64,000 nucleotides of DNA from Setophaga petechia (taxonomy: Eukaryota; Chordata; Aves; Passeriformes; Parulidae). The translations under genes were made by a program, and so were the position numbers. Numbering within the stretch: the stretch's first letter is position 1; every line of letters begins with the position of its first letter. The stretch is taken from positions 7,953,258-8,017,257 of the forward strand of contig JANCRA010000014.1 in the NCBI GenBank assembly GCA_024362935.1. The letters are read 5' to 3'. The notes below the pieces were generated by a model. It was not told the origin of the DNA. It searched no databases and was given only the letters and a program-made list of their open reading frames with translations. This document shows, one piece after another, positions 22,001-37,000 of this stretch.

Positions 22001-25000
22001 GGATGTGAGGCAGGAAAACTGAAGAGGATTGATTTGTGTGTTTTGGCCAAATTCTGCAGGCACAGCATCTGACACTTGCTGAACTCTGCACTCTGAAGCA
22101 CCCGAGCACGCTTCAGAGAGAGATCAAAGCTCTGCCAGAAAGACCATCTATTCTTTCCTCCTCCCTCGCTGAAATCCAGCCAAGTGGGGAAGTGTTGGCT
22201 GACAAAGCCAACTGTGAGGAGGAAGTGACAGAGAAAGCTCGATGCCAGCTATGAGGTTTAGTCAGAAAAAGTAAGAGTGATAACCCTGACTCAAGTTCTC
22301 ATGGGCCCTTTCACAGTAACAATCTTCTTTTCAAGGTTTACTGACAGGAAGTTTTGAGGCAATATAAACACAAATTACTGGACACCTCAGAAATATGTTT
22401 ATGACTTGCTGATGCTTTAACTTATTTGCTTCATTTAGCAAACAGATAAACTGCAGCCCACTATGACAGAGCCACCCCATGAAAACAAGTCAGTGGTACA
22501 GGGCGTTGTCTCCAGCTAATGACAGATTCTCATTCTTTTAAGACAAATCATGGATGTTTTAAGGGAAAATATGTCCAAAAAGCCCCGACTTCAGCAAAGC
22601 ACACTCACCACACAGATGTTACCAAACTTGTCTGCCCCAGCCACAGTGTCGTAATCCAGGAGTGTTGCTGTAGTCACCCACCGGGGGTAAGTGTCATCAG
22701 CAAAGATAATGAGCTGGTTCTCATTCCTTTTGTAACGCACCCAGATGAAACTCTCCTGAACATCTGAAACAATCACTCTGTGCCCAATGGTTTGGATCCC
22801 ACAGATGTAGTTGGCAATGTGCTTTTGAGAGAGAAAGGACAAAACCTCAGTGCTTCAAACAGGGAAGTATAACCCTATTCCAACTGAAACACTCTTTTTT
22901 TCCTCTGTGAACTGCAGCCCACTCCCCACTTCCCATCATTTCCTCCAAAAATACCCTCATTTCTGCCATACTACAGTCCCACTCCAAACACACCATCAAT
23001 ACAGGGCAACCTAATATGCACCACGTGGCATCCACAGCCTTCTCTGTATGAACACTGTCCAGGGAACAAGTGCTGCTGGTGAGCCCAAGATTGGAGATGC
23101 CAGGACATCCCTACAAGCAGGCATTGCTTCCATGTCTCCTCACTACCTGGTTATGGAAGGCCCAAGAAGGAAAGCTTCAATTTTTCATGTGAGTCATGTT
23201 TTAGGGAAAAAACCAAACTAACAAAACCACACAAAAAACATAAAGCAGAAAAAAAAAAGCTCCCCTGCAAGTTCCCAGTCTGTCTGTTAGCTTGCTGGAG
23301 CTCTTTTGTTCAGTAATGAGCTACTGGCACAGGTTCTGCAGCTTGCACGAGAGAGGGAGGAGCAGGCAATTAAGTTAGAAAATCACGCTCTGCAATTTCT
23401 TTTCCTAAAGTACCAGAGATGCTCAGCAAGAAGGACCACCTACTTCAAAGAGAAAATCCCCTTTTCAGCATTCTGGGGATCTGATGAGGTGGTCGTACGC
23501 ATCCTCCAGCTTCTGATCACCCAAAATAACGAAACATTTCCAGCAATTCTCTCCTATCTCACTAGGACCTCTCACATTTGCAGCAGCCAAAGGAACAGTC
23601 TGTACAGACCCCTGCACATGGTCAGTAACAAACTGCACTGAGCTGGGACAAAAAGGAACTTGCAGCACTACTGTCAGAAAGGTGGTAAGAAAACGGTGTG
23701 TGTGTGTGGGATGCAGAGGGGCGGCACAACAGTCCAGTCTAGTCCAGCACTCCTCTGGATAGATGCACCCAGCAAGGCAAACACACAGCCCTGATGACCA
23801 AACAGACACACGTGGGCTGGAGTAGCAGCTAAGCCCCGTGTTTCACTCTGGTTGCAAAGTATTACTTGTTCCAAATGGACAGTTCTGCTCAGGGACAGAA
23901 GGCAGTACCTTGTTCTCACATTTCCGCAGCAGTTTCTTCTTGCCCAGGTCATACACACGCAGGAGCTTCCCAACTCCAATTAACACTCGGCCTTGGAATG
24001 GAGCAATGGCTGCAGGAACCTCCTCCACAGGGGTCTATAGGGAGGGAAGAGGAAGATTGTGCAATCCTCATCATTAGAGAGCTAACCTTAGGTAAACCTT
24101 CAGACCAGATTCAGCTAATGATATGGCTGAAGTTCAGCCATAAAGGCTAACAACAATCTTTTTCTACAGAAGAGGTAACAGGTCAGTCCCTCTCAGGCAT
24201 TTTGACAGCAGCAGATACCACACAGAGATAAGAGAGCCATGGGCACTCACAACACACTGCTGGCAGTGCACCTTAACTGAAGGACTGCTGTAAGAACCCC
24301 ATACTGGGCAGGCAGCAAAAGAAGACAAGGGTCTGGTTGCCTTAATTCTTAGTTTTGGTTTACATCCAACAGAAAAAAACTTTAGACTTTGCCTAAATCT
24401 ACCCAGACTGTTTTTAAAGCAGGGCATGAATGTAATTCAGCCATCTGACATTGCCACCAAAGAAATTGTTAAATATGAACAATTGCAGTGTGTCCACAAT
24501 TTCAGTAACTCAGATGGGGTTACTGTCTGAAAAATATCCCACCACTAATCAATCCAAAATGATCAGCCACAGCAGAGAAGGAGAACATGTAGAGAGTTTC
24601 CAGTTACAGCATTCTAGCTTGGCTGCACTGATTAAGAAAAGTTTATTTCACAACTTCAGCTCTATCAACTTCCCAGTGGGTGTTCAGTGGCAGCAGAAAA
24701 GGCCGTGGTCCAGGACAGAACCCACTCACTGCATCAGGACTCTAGGAAGTGAGTAAGCCACAACATTCCTTTCCATGTGCTCATCTGCTCAAATCTCAGC
24801 CATGCTGGAAGCATGTGAGAAGAACAGTAATTTTTCTGCTGAAACTTTTGCTGAAGCCCTTGAGACCTATCAAAGAAGTTGGTCACTAATAATTTCTACA
24901 CACAATCAAAAAGCATCCAAGGAAGATGACAGTTCATAACAGTTGAACATGGTCAGCCAAGGACTGATAGTCTTAGCACCAGGGTTCAAGTAACCCAAGG

Positions 25001-28000
25001 ATGAATTTGCTCTGTAAACAAGTGCTTAAGCAGCTCTCTGAGCTCATATTCCAGAAAGCAAACAGAGCCATTTCCCTTCCCTCCCTAACAGGGGTATGAA
25101 AAACACTGCTGCTTTCCAATTTACCCAATCAGATGAGTAAAATAAGGACTCTTGCGAGATCTGTGTTCAATCCTCAGCTCTGCAAAAGATGTACCAAATT
25201 ATTTCGTAGGAGGCAGCTAATTTTCTCCAAGGCTGCTTCCAGTGTGTAACACCAGCACGACAATCTTGCCCAGGATGCACCAAGTACTGCAGTATTACTG
25301 CAGCACTCAGACAAGTGAGAGCTACTCCCAACACTCAGCCTGGAAATGACCCCATCACTCCCCTCACCTTGTGCAGAAACTCCAGCTTCTCACCACTATT
25401 CACCAGCTTGTATGTGTAGACAAACCCCCCAGCAACTGAGCGTGGGTTCAGAATCAGGTCCTTGGCGACTCCCACCAGCACGTACCACTCGTCACCGGTG
25501 TTGGAGAAGCGGCACACGGCCACGCTGCAAAGGACAGGACACAGCAGGACATCAGTGCCATCACCACACTAATGCTGCACACCCAGACTGGATCCCTGAC
25601 AGCACAACCTGCACCTGCCCAGCAGAGATTTGAGTCCAACCCTTCAACTCTGACACTGCCTTTTAAGAAGTCATTTTTCCTCTTGTAGAAATGTTTAACG
25701 CAGATTTGTTCATTCTTCCACACTACACTCTCCATGTGTGTTCTATCTGTCACATATGCCTGAAGCATTTTGTATTTTCACAATGTCCAGTCTTACTTTA
25801 CATTTTCACAAGCTGGACACTGCCTAGAGATGTGCAAAACTCTACTAGAAGCTATTTTTCAAAGGCTGGTCCCATTGGAACATATACGAACAACTTTCCT
25901 CATCTTCCAGTGTTATTTCCTGCTCAGTAAATAGCTCAGGCGGGTTGGAAATGGCAGGTCAGCCCTTTGGACTAACATGACCTAACTCTACTTCACCTGC
26001 TGAGGCACTTGCTATTCTTCATGGTTATTGTGTTGGTTTTCCCCTCCAGTCTAACACTTCCCTTTCCATTTAATCTATCCTCAGTTTATCAGGATGAGAA
26101 AGAAAAGTGAGAGATAACAGCAAATTCTCTTGTTCCCAGCTCTCTTATCTGTCATTCACACCACTGTGATGTTCTTTAGGCACTGGGGTACAGCAACCAC
26201 ATTTGGAGCAACACAAACTCTTAATGCCACATGAGGACAAGATTAGGGTTGGAAGGGAAGGAAAGGCAAGACAAATCACTTCTGGAATTTCAAACCAGTC
26301 TCTTGATAATATGTTCCATCTGGATTTCAACTCAGTAACTGATAAGCAAAAGGAAAAAAACACCTAAGACTCATCACAAGCAGGGACTCTTGGTGCACTG
26401 GCAATACTTCTTACCTGAAAGCAGCTTCATTCTGCTCCAGCTGAACCAGATCTAATGTATTTCCCTGGATGGGGTTCATCACTCTGATAACAGAGGCCCA
26501 CTGACCATTCCCTGCCTTGGGAGCACCGAAGATGGACTCAGGAAGATTCTCATTCAGAAAGGCTGCAGCCATCTCTGCAGCCAGCTCCCTCTCATCCTCA
26601 CCTGCAGCCTCCACCATTTCCTACAGCATTAAGGGACAGGAGAAAAGAGCAGCTCAGTGATTTCCTTTCCCAGTATGCTGATGCTCTGCATAGAATACCA
26701 CCTCCTTGTTTTGCTTAAGCCCAGGTATTCTGGGGAAAGGTACTGCCTGTGAAGACATAAAACCCATTAAGTCCCAAAGCTTCCACCCAGCCTGAGCTTA
26801 TTCCCCAGGGAGCCTCTACAGCTCAGAGCATGGCTGTGTCAGCTCTGTCCTGTCCCACTGACAGCTGTCTGGGGAGCTGTTTCCCCAAATCAACAACCCT
26901 GGAAACAATCCTGAGAAGAAAATAAACAACCCACTGAAATGCAAGCACCCTCAACCAACCACAGAAACCCCACAGAACAGTGTTACACAAGCAAGGCCAC
27001 CCTCCACTAGGGTGGTTCTTAAATGGTGGCTCTTAAAATCTGCTCTAACAACATGCAAAGGAAGAACACTAGGAAGTGGTACATTCTGCTGAAATCTGAG
27101 TTTTGAGGCAGATCTCCACTTCTCTTCCAGTCCCTGCATTCACACAGGCTGAAAGCCTTGCAGGTAATGGCAGCTGGGAATTAACGAGGAGGGAGCACTT
27201 CCAGCTGCAGAAGTCCCCTCTGGGGAACAGATGGGTGCACCTGTCCCCCAGCCCAATTACCTCAGCCATTTGCTGCTTCCTCTGTGCCTTGGTGGCCTCA
27301 GTGTAAGCGTTGTGGTCTGTCTCGATGATGATCAGGTTGTTGCTCTCGGGGTGAATGACAAATTTTCGGGGTGTGTACTGCAACGGGAAGGCAACCTGGT
27401 TGAAGACTGCTCCCAGCTTCTCCAGTGCCAAAATCCTGGGAGGTAAAGACATGACATGTTGTTGAATACAACCTAAAAACAGCTGTCCAAGAGAGTGAAA
27501 CTGGAATGGAACTTTTTCTTTGTGAAGCTGACTAGTACCAGAGAGGAGCAGCACCTTTCTCATGCCAGACAGCAACTAGCAAACAGCTCCAGAGAGCAGA
27601 GCAAAACCAACATCCTAAAATGGGAGCCCATGGTGTGAGACAGGTGTGTGCTGCAGCACGAGGTCTTTGAGGGCTCTTGGTGTCCCAGGATGTGTTCTGA
27701 CTGGTGCTGAAGCTAGTCTATCCCAAGAGGAACAAAGAGCACATGGAAGAAGAAAAGTGCACGTTTGGGGAACACATCATCTGAATCTAAATGTGACACT
27801 GACTTTGACATACAATCAAATGCTCCTCAGAGGCACTTCAGTTAAAATGAGTATGAAAAATGCAATGCCAGCTCTTTCTTCCTGTGACTTGCTAGTTGAA
27901 ATGCCAGTTCTTCTGGCATTTGGTGTCTAAAAACCACAAGTCTTTCCAGAAAGAATGGCTCCTTTAAAAGCAATGAATGCTGTAATATTTCAATGAGGAC

Positions 28001-31000
28001 AGATATGAAAAAAGTGCCTGTTCAAGTGCATACAGCACAGCATCTGAATTTGTGGTCCATTATTTTCATTTATCTTTTTAGTATCTCAGCTGATCTTTAA
28101 AAAAAGGCAACAAACACATCCCTGTCATGCCTCTGGTTTCTGAAATCACGTGGTTCATTTCCTGCAAAGCAGCCAATTCAGATCACAAACCACAAGACCC
28201 TAATATATAACAGGTCCACATTTATTAAAAGCTTCCCTCTCTAAGGATCAGAGAATTGAAGAATAACTTGAATTACATTTATTTTAAAAAGCTAGAAAAT
28301 ACAAACCTGAAAAGCACATCCCACTTATTTTTGACAGCATAACTTTCCTTAAATTGTCTGTTTTCTAAAACTCATCCAAGTTTTTTCTACCAAATCATTA
28401 ACCATAATTAAAAAATATTTTTGAAGTAAAGTCACTTTACCTCTTTCCTTTTGAATGTCAGGTGGAATTCACCACTGCTTCACCTGCCTGGCATCCCAGC
28501 CCATAAGCATTTGTGTTTCCCCCCAATGCTTACCTCAATGTGTTTGTGGAGATGGCCACAATGCCCTCAGGGCACTGCTCAGAAGCAAAACCAGATGCAA
28601 ACTCCAGTGTCTCATAAGACAGGGGAGTCAGGTGGAAGCGTGATTGATAGGAATAACTAAGCCAGGAACGGCTTGACATGGCCAGCACCTGGGAAAGACA
28701 GGCAACAAATTTATTAGGTCTGGGAATGGAGGCAAGCTCACTTTATGCAATAGGAATGCATGTACAGTGCCCAACTCTTCTCCACTGGAACAACTGAATT
28801 CTTGTGGATGGACCCCACCCAGCTCAGGAATACCTGAAGAGACACTCCTTACTTTCAGTTTTTTCTGGAAATCGAATATGGCATGAAAAGGAACTTTAAA
28901 GCACTATCAAGACAACAAATAGTCCAGCTGAGGTGCACTGACACCACTGTAAAAGCCAAGATCTTCTACTGCTACCTATAAAAGCCAAGACCAACAATAC
29001 TTTAATTTCTCCTTTTTTAAATAGCTTGTTCTAATGGGAAGAGGTCTTTTAAAATAAATATTTACTGCTTTGTCATAATCCAAGGGCGTAGCACTCTTGG
29101 TGAAATTTACTAAATATCATCACTACCCTAGACCAAATTATGAGAAAATAGGAAGCAGATTGACTTCCAAACTTTTCAGCTTTATACATTTGGCTAAATG
29201 AGTCTTAGTGCAACCTTAGTTTCTGCCTGAGTGACAACAGCTGATCTCAAAGCAGAGAGAGATTATTCTCAGTTATTCTACAGATATTCTCTGCTGGAGC
29301 TGAAAGTTCCTCATCTCCAAGCTGGCAGGAGCAAGTTGAAGAGATTCACCCAGTGCACCTTTAAACTACAGCTGAGCTCAAATTCCCAGATCCAGCTCCC
29401 TACACTGATCAGCAGTATTTCTCAACTCTGAAGGTGTCATCCAAAAATGAGTCAAGCAGGGGGTGGCTGATTTCCCCAGTGCCACATCAGAAGGCCTGGA
29501 AATGGCACTTCTGATGAAACACATTCTTCCTTCTATGCCAAATCTTGCAGATATTTTCCTTGAACCATGTATGGCAGCTGTCCAGCCCTTGGCTGAGCTA
29601 TTCTCAACATGCAAGGACACAACCATTCACTGCATTAAGCATTCAAGGGTAAGTTGCCTGCACAGAGCTCTCTCCATCTCTGTGCACTGCAGCAGGCAAG
29701 ATGTATCTCTCAGCCCAAAAACCAGCTCAGACCTCTCCAAGCACACTGTAAACACAGCCTAAGAGTCAGATGAATCCTAGTTCAGAGAAGGCAGGGCAGC
29801 ACTACACAGCAGTAAGGGGAGTAAGAACAAGGCTGTTTGTGAAAGAACAAGCTGTGAGCCAGGCAGCTCCGTAATGAAGTCATTCTACTTCCCACCCTTA
29901 CCCAGAGGGTCCTGCTGTGCTGCAGGGATGCCTCCCCACCCTGCCCACCCATAACAAAATCTGGGATGTGGTGTCTGGGGAGTGGATCTGCACCCCTGCA
30001 GGAGCTCTCCTCCCTTACCGCCTCCTGGCCTTGCATTCTGACACGGAACAGTTTGACGGGCCGGGAGCCGAGGTATCTGGTCCTGGTGTCGGACAGGTCA
30101 CCGGTGACAGGGTCCAGGACAGTCCGCAGCAGCACACCGTTCTTGGCAGCAGCAAAACAACAAGGTCCAGGGTGAAGGTAAGGAGTAACTTACTATGTGC
30201 ATCATTCAAAACAATTGAGAGGCAGTTTCTGAAGAATTTGCTGTTTGTTTTCCTAACTATCGGTACGACTCTCCCCTACAGCCACACTTTTAATAGCAAA
30301 CCACAGGTCCTGCACAGTTCTACAGGGCAGAAAGGACTGCCTCCAAAATAAAACACAGACTGAGGACTTTAGTGTATCAGACAAGCCATAAAAACCTGAG
30401 GGTGAATTCCAGATCCCCATCCCTCCTGGTACAAAGGATTTACCAAAAAACTCATGCTCCTCAAAAAGAGATTGCATTCTGACATCAAACTTGTGGCATG
30501 TGGAAGAACCTAAACTGTGATGATTATTTTTACCACATGCTGAATTGTCAAAACAACATTATTTTGTCAAAGATCAGAGAATCTGTATTGGATGTAACAA
30601 AAAGTTGTGAAACAGTGAAGTTATTAGAGCAGAGCCTCTGCTTGTGGTCAGTTACTTGTTTGATGCTCTGCACTACAGGCAGTTTTTAAAGAGCTGCTCA
30701 ACATTTCACACAGAAATATTTCTTAAAATATGCTTCCCTCTTGAATGGAAAAAGCACAATCTGTCCTACATAAATCTGGTATAATACACTATCTTTTGAC
30801 TAGTCTTTAGTCTAAAAATGTATGGGGAAACTCACACCTCTATGAAGTCATATAGAGAATTCCCCAGTCTGGGTTGTCAAACACATTGTAACAAAGAGGG
30901 AAGCCAGGCTTTGTGTTGCACTGCATGATGACAGGGCTATTTTAACAAACCACTTTCATGCAAAAATTCTTCAAGACACGCCTGCCAGAACCAAGCAAGA

Positions 31001-34000
31001 ACCCCTCACCTGCAGTCCAATGTTCAGGTACAGAAAGCCAATGGAGCCCCTCTCTCCCAGCTCATCCTGCTTCTCTGTGCCACCCATCTCCACGATGCAC
31101 AGCGACTCGGGCTGTGCAGGCAGTGCCTGCATACTCAGGGGCTGTAAACAATCCTGGGGGAAACAGGACAGAGGGACACCACCAGTCAGCAAGGCTTGGC
31201 ATGGCAAGACAGGATCCAAGTTCCACCTAAGGGGCTTAAAGATGCCCTTTTAGATCTTCCAGAAAGAAGTGTTCACAGAAAAAAAGAAAAAACAAGTTAT
31301 AACAGATGCTGGCTCTATGCATTTTGGCAAGCAGGAGTGGTAGCTGCCTGGCCCTAAACTGGATCCTTCCAAACTGTTCTAGCACCACTTGCTGCTATTT
31401 AGCATGGAGTGACCTAAGGAAAATTTAGGTTACTACAACCAGCTTTGAACACCTCATCTGTTGCAGGTAGACAAACCGTAAGTTTGGTTTGCTGCCAAAT
31501 TGCCTGCAGAATGAGTCTTTTAGTAGAGGTACAAACAGGGAGATGAGAGGGGGAAACCCAAGAAAAAATCCACCCAAAACAAAACAATGAAAGAAAATTA
31601 TTTTGTGACTCATCAGCAGAACCTCCATAGGCGTAAGTGATTCTCAATAAAACTGGAGTATCTGTTAGAGGGCAGGATCAAGGTCCACGCTTTCTGCCAG
31701 CCAGCAGAGAAAAACCATGCAAGCTGTCCATTCCTGCTCACCCATCTGAATATGGAAAGTTTGGATGGTTACAGTCTGGAGGATCTTTCTGAACATTTCA
31801 AACCAATGAAAGGGTAAAACCAGAGCAGCTACTCACTGAAGGGTCAAGTGAAATAATTCTGACAGTGTTGTCCACCAGCCCAACAGCAAGGAACCGGGAA
31901 CGCTGCTCCCCAGGGGGAACGTTGGCCAGGCTCATGCAAACGACGTCAGCCGACATCTCCTTTCTCTCTGTGTACTCATTCAGCTGTCCTGACTGAGAGA
32001 GAAAAATATAAGGCTTACTAATTAGATATTTTGTTTTTAAACTATGCTTTGGATTTGCTACATAAACAATATCACAATTTTTAAAGAATTTTACCTCACT
32101 CTTCCAAACTCATTCACAATATTAACAAACATACCGGGTCCATCTCAAAGTAAACCAGTTCTCCTCCAGTCAGTGCTATCACTACTTGTCTTTGGTTCAC
32201 AGCACATTTTACAATGGTTTTCTTCCCTGGTGTCTTCCATTCATTTACTCTCTTATCTGCTCGGATGTGCCGGATCCCATCTGGATAAACCTGAAGGAGA
32301 ATAAAGGTCACATCAATTCTGTATTTACCATCTCTTCACAACTCCCCTTTCACTGGTGGTTCTGACTCGGCAGCAGCCAAAGGCAAGAACCACTCCTGGC
32401 AGCGAGTGATCTGAGCTATGCACCAGGCTGAACCAGCAGAATGATACTTGCCAGCTGGGAGAACTGCATCTTTCAACCCCAGCAAGGAACTACTGAAGAT
32501 TACGACCATTTTGAACTTGTCCAGTTTCACTTAGCAAGATATAAAAAGGGAAAGGCTGAATAAGCATCATTCTCTGCCAATCCACACTTTTAGACATGTG
32601 TTGCACTACCGCAAAAATCACATCTGTGCAGCAAGCTGAGAGTGGCAGACAGTAGACATGTAAGCAGCAGCTTTCCATTACCTGTACCAAAGCATCATCA
32701 CCAAGAAGAGAACAGGACAAGGTTGGTGTAGTGCCCAGGAATCCAGAGTCAGTCACTTCTTCTACAGTCTCTCCGATAGACAGCACCAGTGTGGCATTTA
32801 CGAAGGACACGATAATGTAGGCATCAAATTCATCTGGTCAAGGGAGACAGGGAAAAAAAAAAAAAGAGTGCTGATTAATTAAATGCAAGGTTCCCCAACA
32901 CAATCAGCAGTCTGATAAATGTCTAGCAGTTACTCCTCAGCAGAATTCCTGTGATAATTACAGCTGCTGACAGTATTGCACAAGTTCGCTCTAGGACATG
33001 CTGTCCAAAAGCCAGCCACTGCTGGACTACAAACAATGCAGCACCGAGCCAGGGATCAAACCAAGATCCACATCCACAGTCAATTCATAATGCTCTGGAT
33101 TCTGGCAAGCAGGATTCTTGGATATTTTTTTCAAAGAATGCTCAAGTTATCGAAGTCTTTAAGAAAGTTGTCCCTCCTCACCCAAAGAGCTGAATCCAGA
33201 TTTAACACCCAACAAAGTCAAACTAAATTATATACTCCAAAAATTAGAACATAAGGAATCTATCTGCAGAAACCACACCACAGATGTTGCACACAGGAGG
33301 TTACAGGACCACAATCTCCATCTAGCAGCCACACAATAAAAGGCTGCAGAGAACAATTAGAGTGCATTGCAGCAGAATTCAGGGTTAAACCTTCTCTACC
33401 ATACTCCAGAAGCTCAACTGGCTTCCATTCACACTGAGAGAGCCTCCTGGGATAAGAAACAATTACATTTTTAAGATAGTTGCAATACTGTCATTTATCC
33501 CAACAGAAGTAAAGGTCAGTGTTTGCTCCATTATCTCCAGTACTGGCTTCTCCCAAAGGGGACAGCGTGGGAGACTCCTGTAGCTTGGACATGGAGGAGC
33601 TATGCTAATCAAAATAATCTTAAGAGCTCATTTGGAAATAGGGAAACTTTGTGGGAAATGAGGGTAGTAGGACTCAGTAAAGCAAAAATCCCAGTTTATT
33701 GCTCTCTGCTTCCACTCTGCAGAAAGCAATGTCTTAAGAGGGGAAGAGCACAATCTCATTAAAAGAGAATAACAAAAGCAACAGAAACAATGAAGTCTAT
33801 TGGGAAATTGAGCCAGGAGCCCTGGAAGAGAAGTAAGATTGCCTCAGAGAAGCAACTCCATTTCTACTGCTGTTGTCATGCAACTGCTATTTCTTAAAAA
33901 GAAAATTCCTCATTTTAACCCAACTCAACCCAAAGCTCAGACTTGGGCACCACAGCATACCCAGTGGAGGTGAAGGCATAAGAACTGTCAGTTTCTGCCC

Positions 34001-37000
34001 TTGAAAGGAGACTCTCCATAATTTTCACACATGGGAGACATGGAGAAGTGGCTAACAACTTTAACAGAAAAGGAAAATAAAGGAGTCTCGCTGGGATGGA
34101 AATGGGATGCCACAAAATATGATGCAGCAGCTTAAAGAACCCGAACTGGGTTAACCAAAACAAATGCTTCAAGAACTAATAATCCTTTTCTTATCCACCC
34201 TGTTTAGATGGAAGCATTGCCAAACCTGCTGTGTCACGTTTATAACAAATAGTTCTTACATGCAGTTGAAAATATGCAAGCGAAAAATTGAAAAAAAACC
34301 CCATCATTCTTCTCTGCAACATCTGGTACACAGACCACAGCTCTGATCAAACTGAAGAGTTCTGTGTAACTATAGCAATTTCAACAGAAGTCGGTGGCAT
34401 AAACTGTTACTGCTCTATTAACTACTGACAGCCTATAACCTCCAACAGCTCCAAAATCCTACAAACAGGAACTGGTCCATTTGGGGAAATGAGAAAGCAA
34501 GAACTCAATCTGCAGAGAACTCCATCAGTAACACCAATGACTTGAATGCTTGGCTAAACAGGAGAATTCCTCCAATATTAACAGCAGATGATAAGAGCTC
34601 AGCAAGACACACTTGCACACTGCTTATTTTCTACACAGCAGCTTCTCCTACAAACTTGTACAGATTTTTCAACACCAGAAGTCTACAACGATTCCTCGAT
34701 CATGGAGTTTCTAGCAGTTCACAGGCTAAGCATTTGATTCATAAATATCCCATAGACAGGATGTTCTAAGAATTCCATTTCAAAGACCACTGTTGCTTTC
34801 CAAATTACTTCAGAGCTGCTGCCTTCCTCCCTGGGGGCTGTCAATTCTCATGATAAACCACTGTGTCCCAGCTGGAGGTTTAAGCATGTGATTTGGCATA
34901 GGACAAAGAACTCCCATCTGAAAACAAAACAGATTCCCTTAGTCCTATCTAAACGAAAACTCATTCCTACCTCTTAATACCTTTTTAGCTCCTTCTTTCC
35001 ATTGGCGTACATTTATATTAGAGCATGCCTTTAAGTCTATGTCAATAATAGTGACAAGTGCATTTTTGCTTGAAGTCTGTTTTGCTTAATGACTCTCTGC
35101 TGGAGCTTTTGAAATAAAAGGTTTGATTTACCAGAATTAAGTCAGTGAATAAGACACATTCATCTAGGTTCAAACAATACATTTTTGGTTTAGAAAATAT
35201 AGCAGTCTAGTTGAAATTAAGAGGACTAAATCCCTAGGGAACACTGAGAAGCGTTCTCAGTTAGAAAAAGAAAAGATCTACGGATTTTAATATGAAAAGA
35301 CGTCTACTTTGCTCTGCACAATCCCAAGCAAAACATCAGGCTCCCTAGAGTTTTAAACAGATAGACATCATTTTGTATGCAGACACAAGACTTCAGAGAT
35401 GCTTATTACTGTACTAATTGCACCAGTCAGCTCCTTTCAGTGAGTAACAGAGACATTTTAATGACTCTGAAGAGCCACAGCTGGACTCGTTCTCCTACAC
35501 ATGCATTACAAGTTTTCTGCAGCTTCATGCAAACATCACAAACAGTTATGAAAACATGACATTTCAGTCCATGAACTCTACACTACTGTGCTTTTTATTA
35601 TTTATCATGGACTCAGTCTGAGTTAGTCCATGAGAATTCCATTCTTTTATGCCAGTCCAGTCCTGACAGATTTCTCACACTCTGCAGCATCAGATACAAA
35701 TGCAGTCACCACAAGCTCAAAGAGTTCAGGGAGCAAAGTGGTGAGCAGTGTCAGAGCTCAGGATCACTCCCAGTTAAAGACTCTGAGGGGATGACAGCAC
35801 ATTTTCCTGGGCTTCTGTTTACTACAGCGTGGCGACTCCGCAGCGCTGACTCACTGACCCTGCTCCTGCAGCGAGAGTGCCAGGTAGGGAATGCTGGCTC
35901 CCAGCTCCCAGCTGTCAGCACAGCAGAGCACACACCTACACCCACTGATCATTCTACTGGAATAGCTTGGTGCAAATCCTACCCACTTCTGTCTCACAGG
36001 CAGATGAATCCCATAACCACAGGACATTCCCATGCCAGCAATACCTATAACTGCTCCAAGCACACTTGATCTTTTTCTCTTGGAGGTCTGTACAAAGCAG
36101 CTGGAAGCCTAATCTTGGTCTACAAGAGAGCTGAAAATATCCCTAAAACACACACATCCAATTTTAGCAAGAACTGACTGTTCCACAGAGACACAGCTGA
36201 TTGTTTTGCTTCCCAAGGACTGCAAGATGGACTAGGATCTGCTTTCTACTCCTCAGCTACTCAACTTCAAAGGCAACCATCTTCAACTACACACCAGTTT
36301 CTAGAATTTGTTTAGTGAAGTGCTTAGCATAAGTGTAGCCCCAGGCTGTTGGGATTCTCTGTGGTTAACCTGTGGTACTGTACAGTAGCCCCTAGCAGTA
36401 GGTACACACCTGTGGGGATCAGCACCTCCACCACCAGCCACCTGTGGAAGAAAAGAAAAGGCTTGGTATTGGTAGTGAGTATCACCACGTACCAGCCAAG
36501 GTTAGTATTTGCTTTGAAGACTGCAGACCTGGGTGTTTCTTACAGAGGCCTTGCAGCACCCACTGCAACATCGAGGCAGAGCTGGGCAACCCCATGCTGC
36601 CAAGTATCCCCTCAAGGGCACTTTAAAGATTATAAAGAGTGCAGAACATGTTTGAAAATGTTCTGCACTCTTTCAGATTAAAACCCACTAAAATAATTTC
36701 TGAATTCCTAGAGTTGGAACTTGGGAATCAGTTTCACAGAACTATAAACTGTATTCAGTGAGTAGCACAGCTTAACAACTACAGATTCCAGCCTTTCTGA
36801 ATCATGGACATGATCATGCTGAAACCTGGAAAATTTGGAAGGTGGAAAGAAGAGAAGGCAGTGAGACTGGTCCCGCTTCCTGCAGATCTTAAGTGGTCAT
36901 TCACCTCCTGAAAAGTCAAAGTCTTCTTCTGAACCCCAAGAGAAAAGATTTTAAAAACTGTAAGGTGATGTCAGAAGCCTCCAGTCCTCAGAGGGAGAAA

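Noticed and set aside
24061..24075. ATGATGA C-box-like word on the minus strand
   Set aside because: It lies only about 30 nt from the exon acceptor at 24035, with no D box, so there is no room for a snoRNA.
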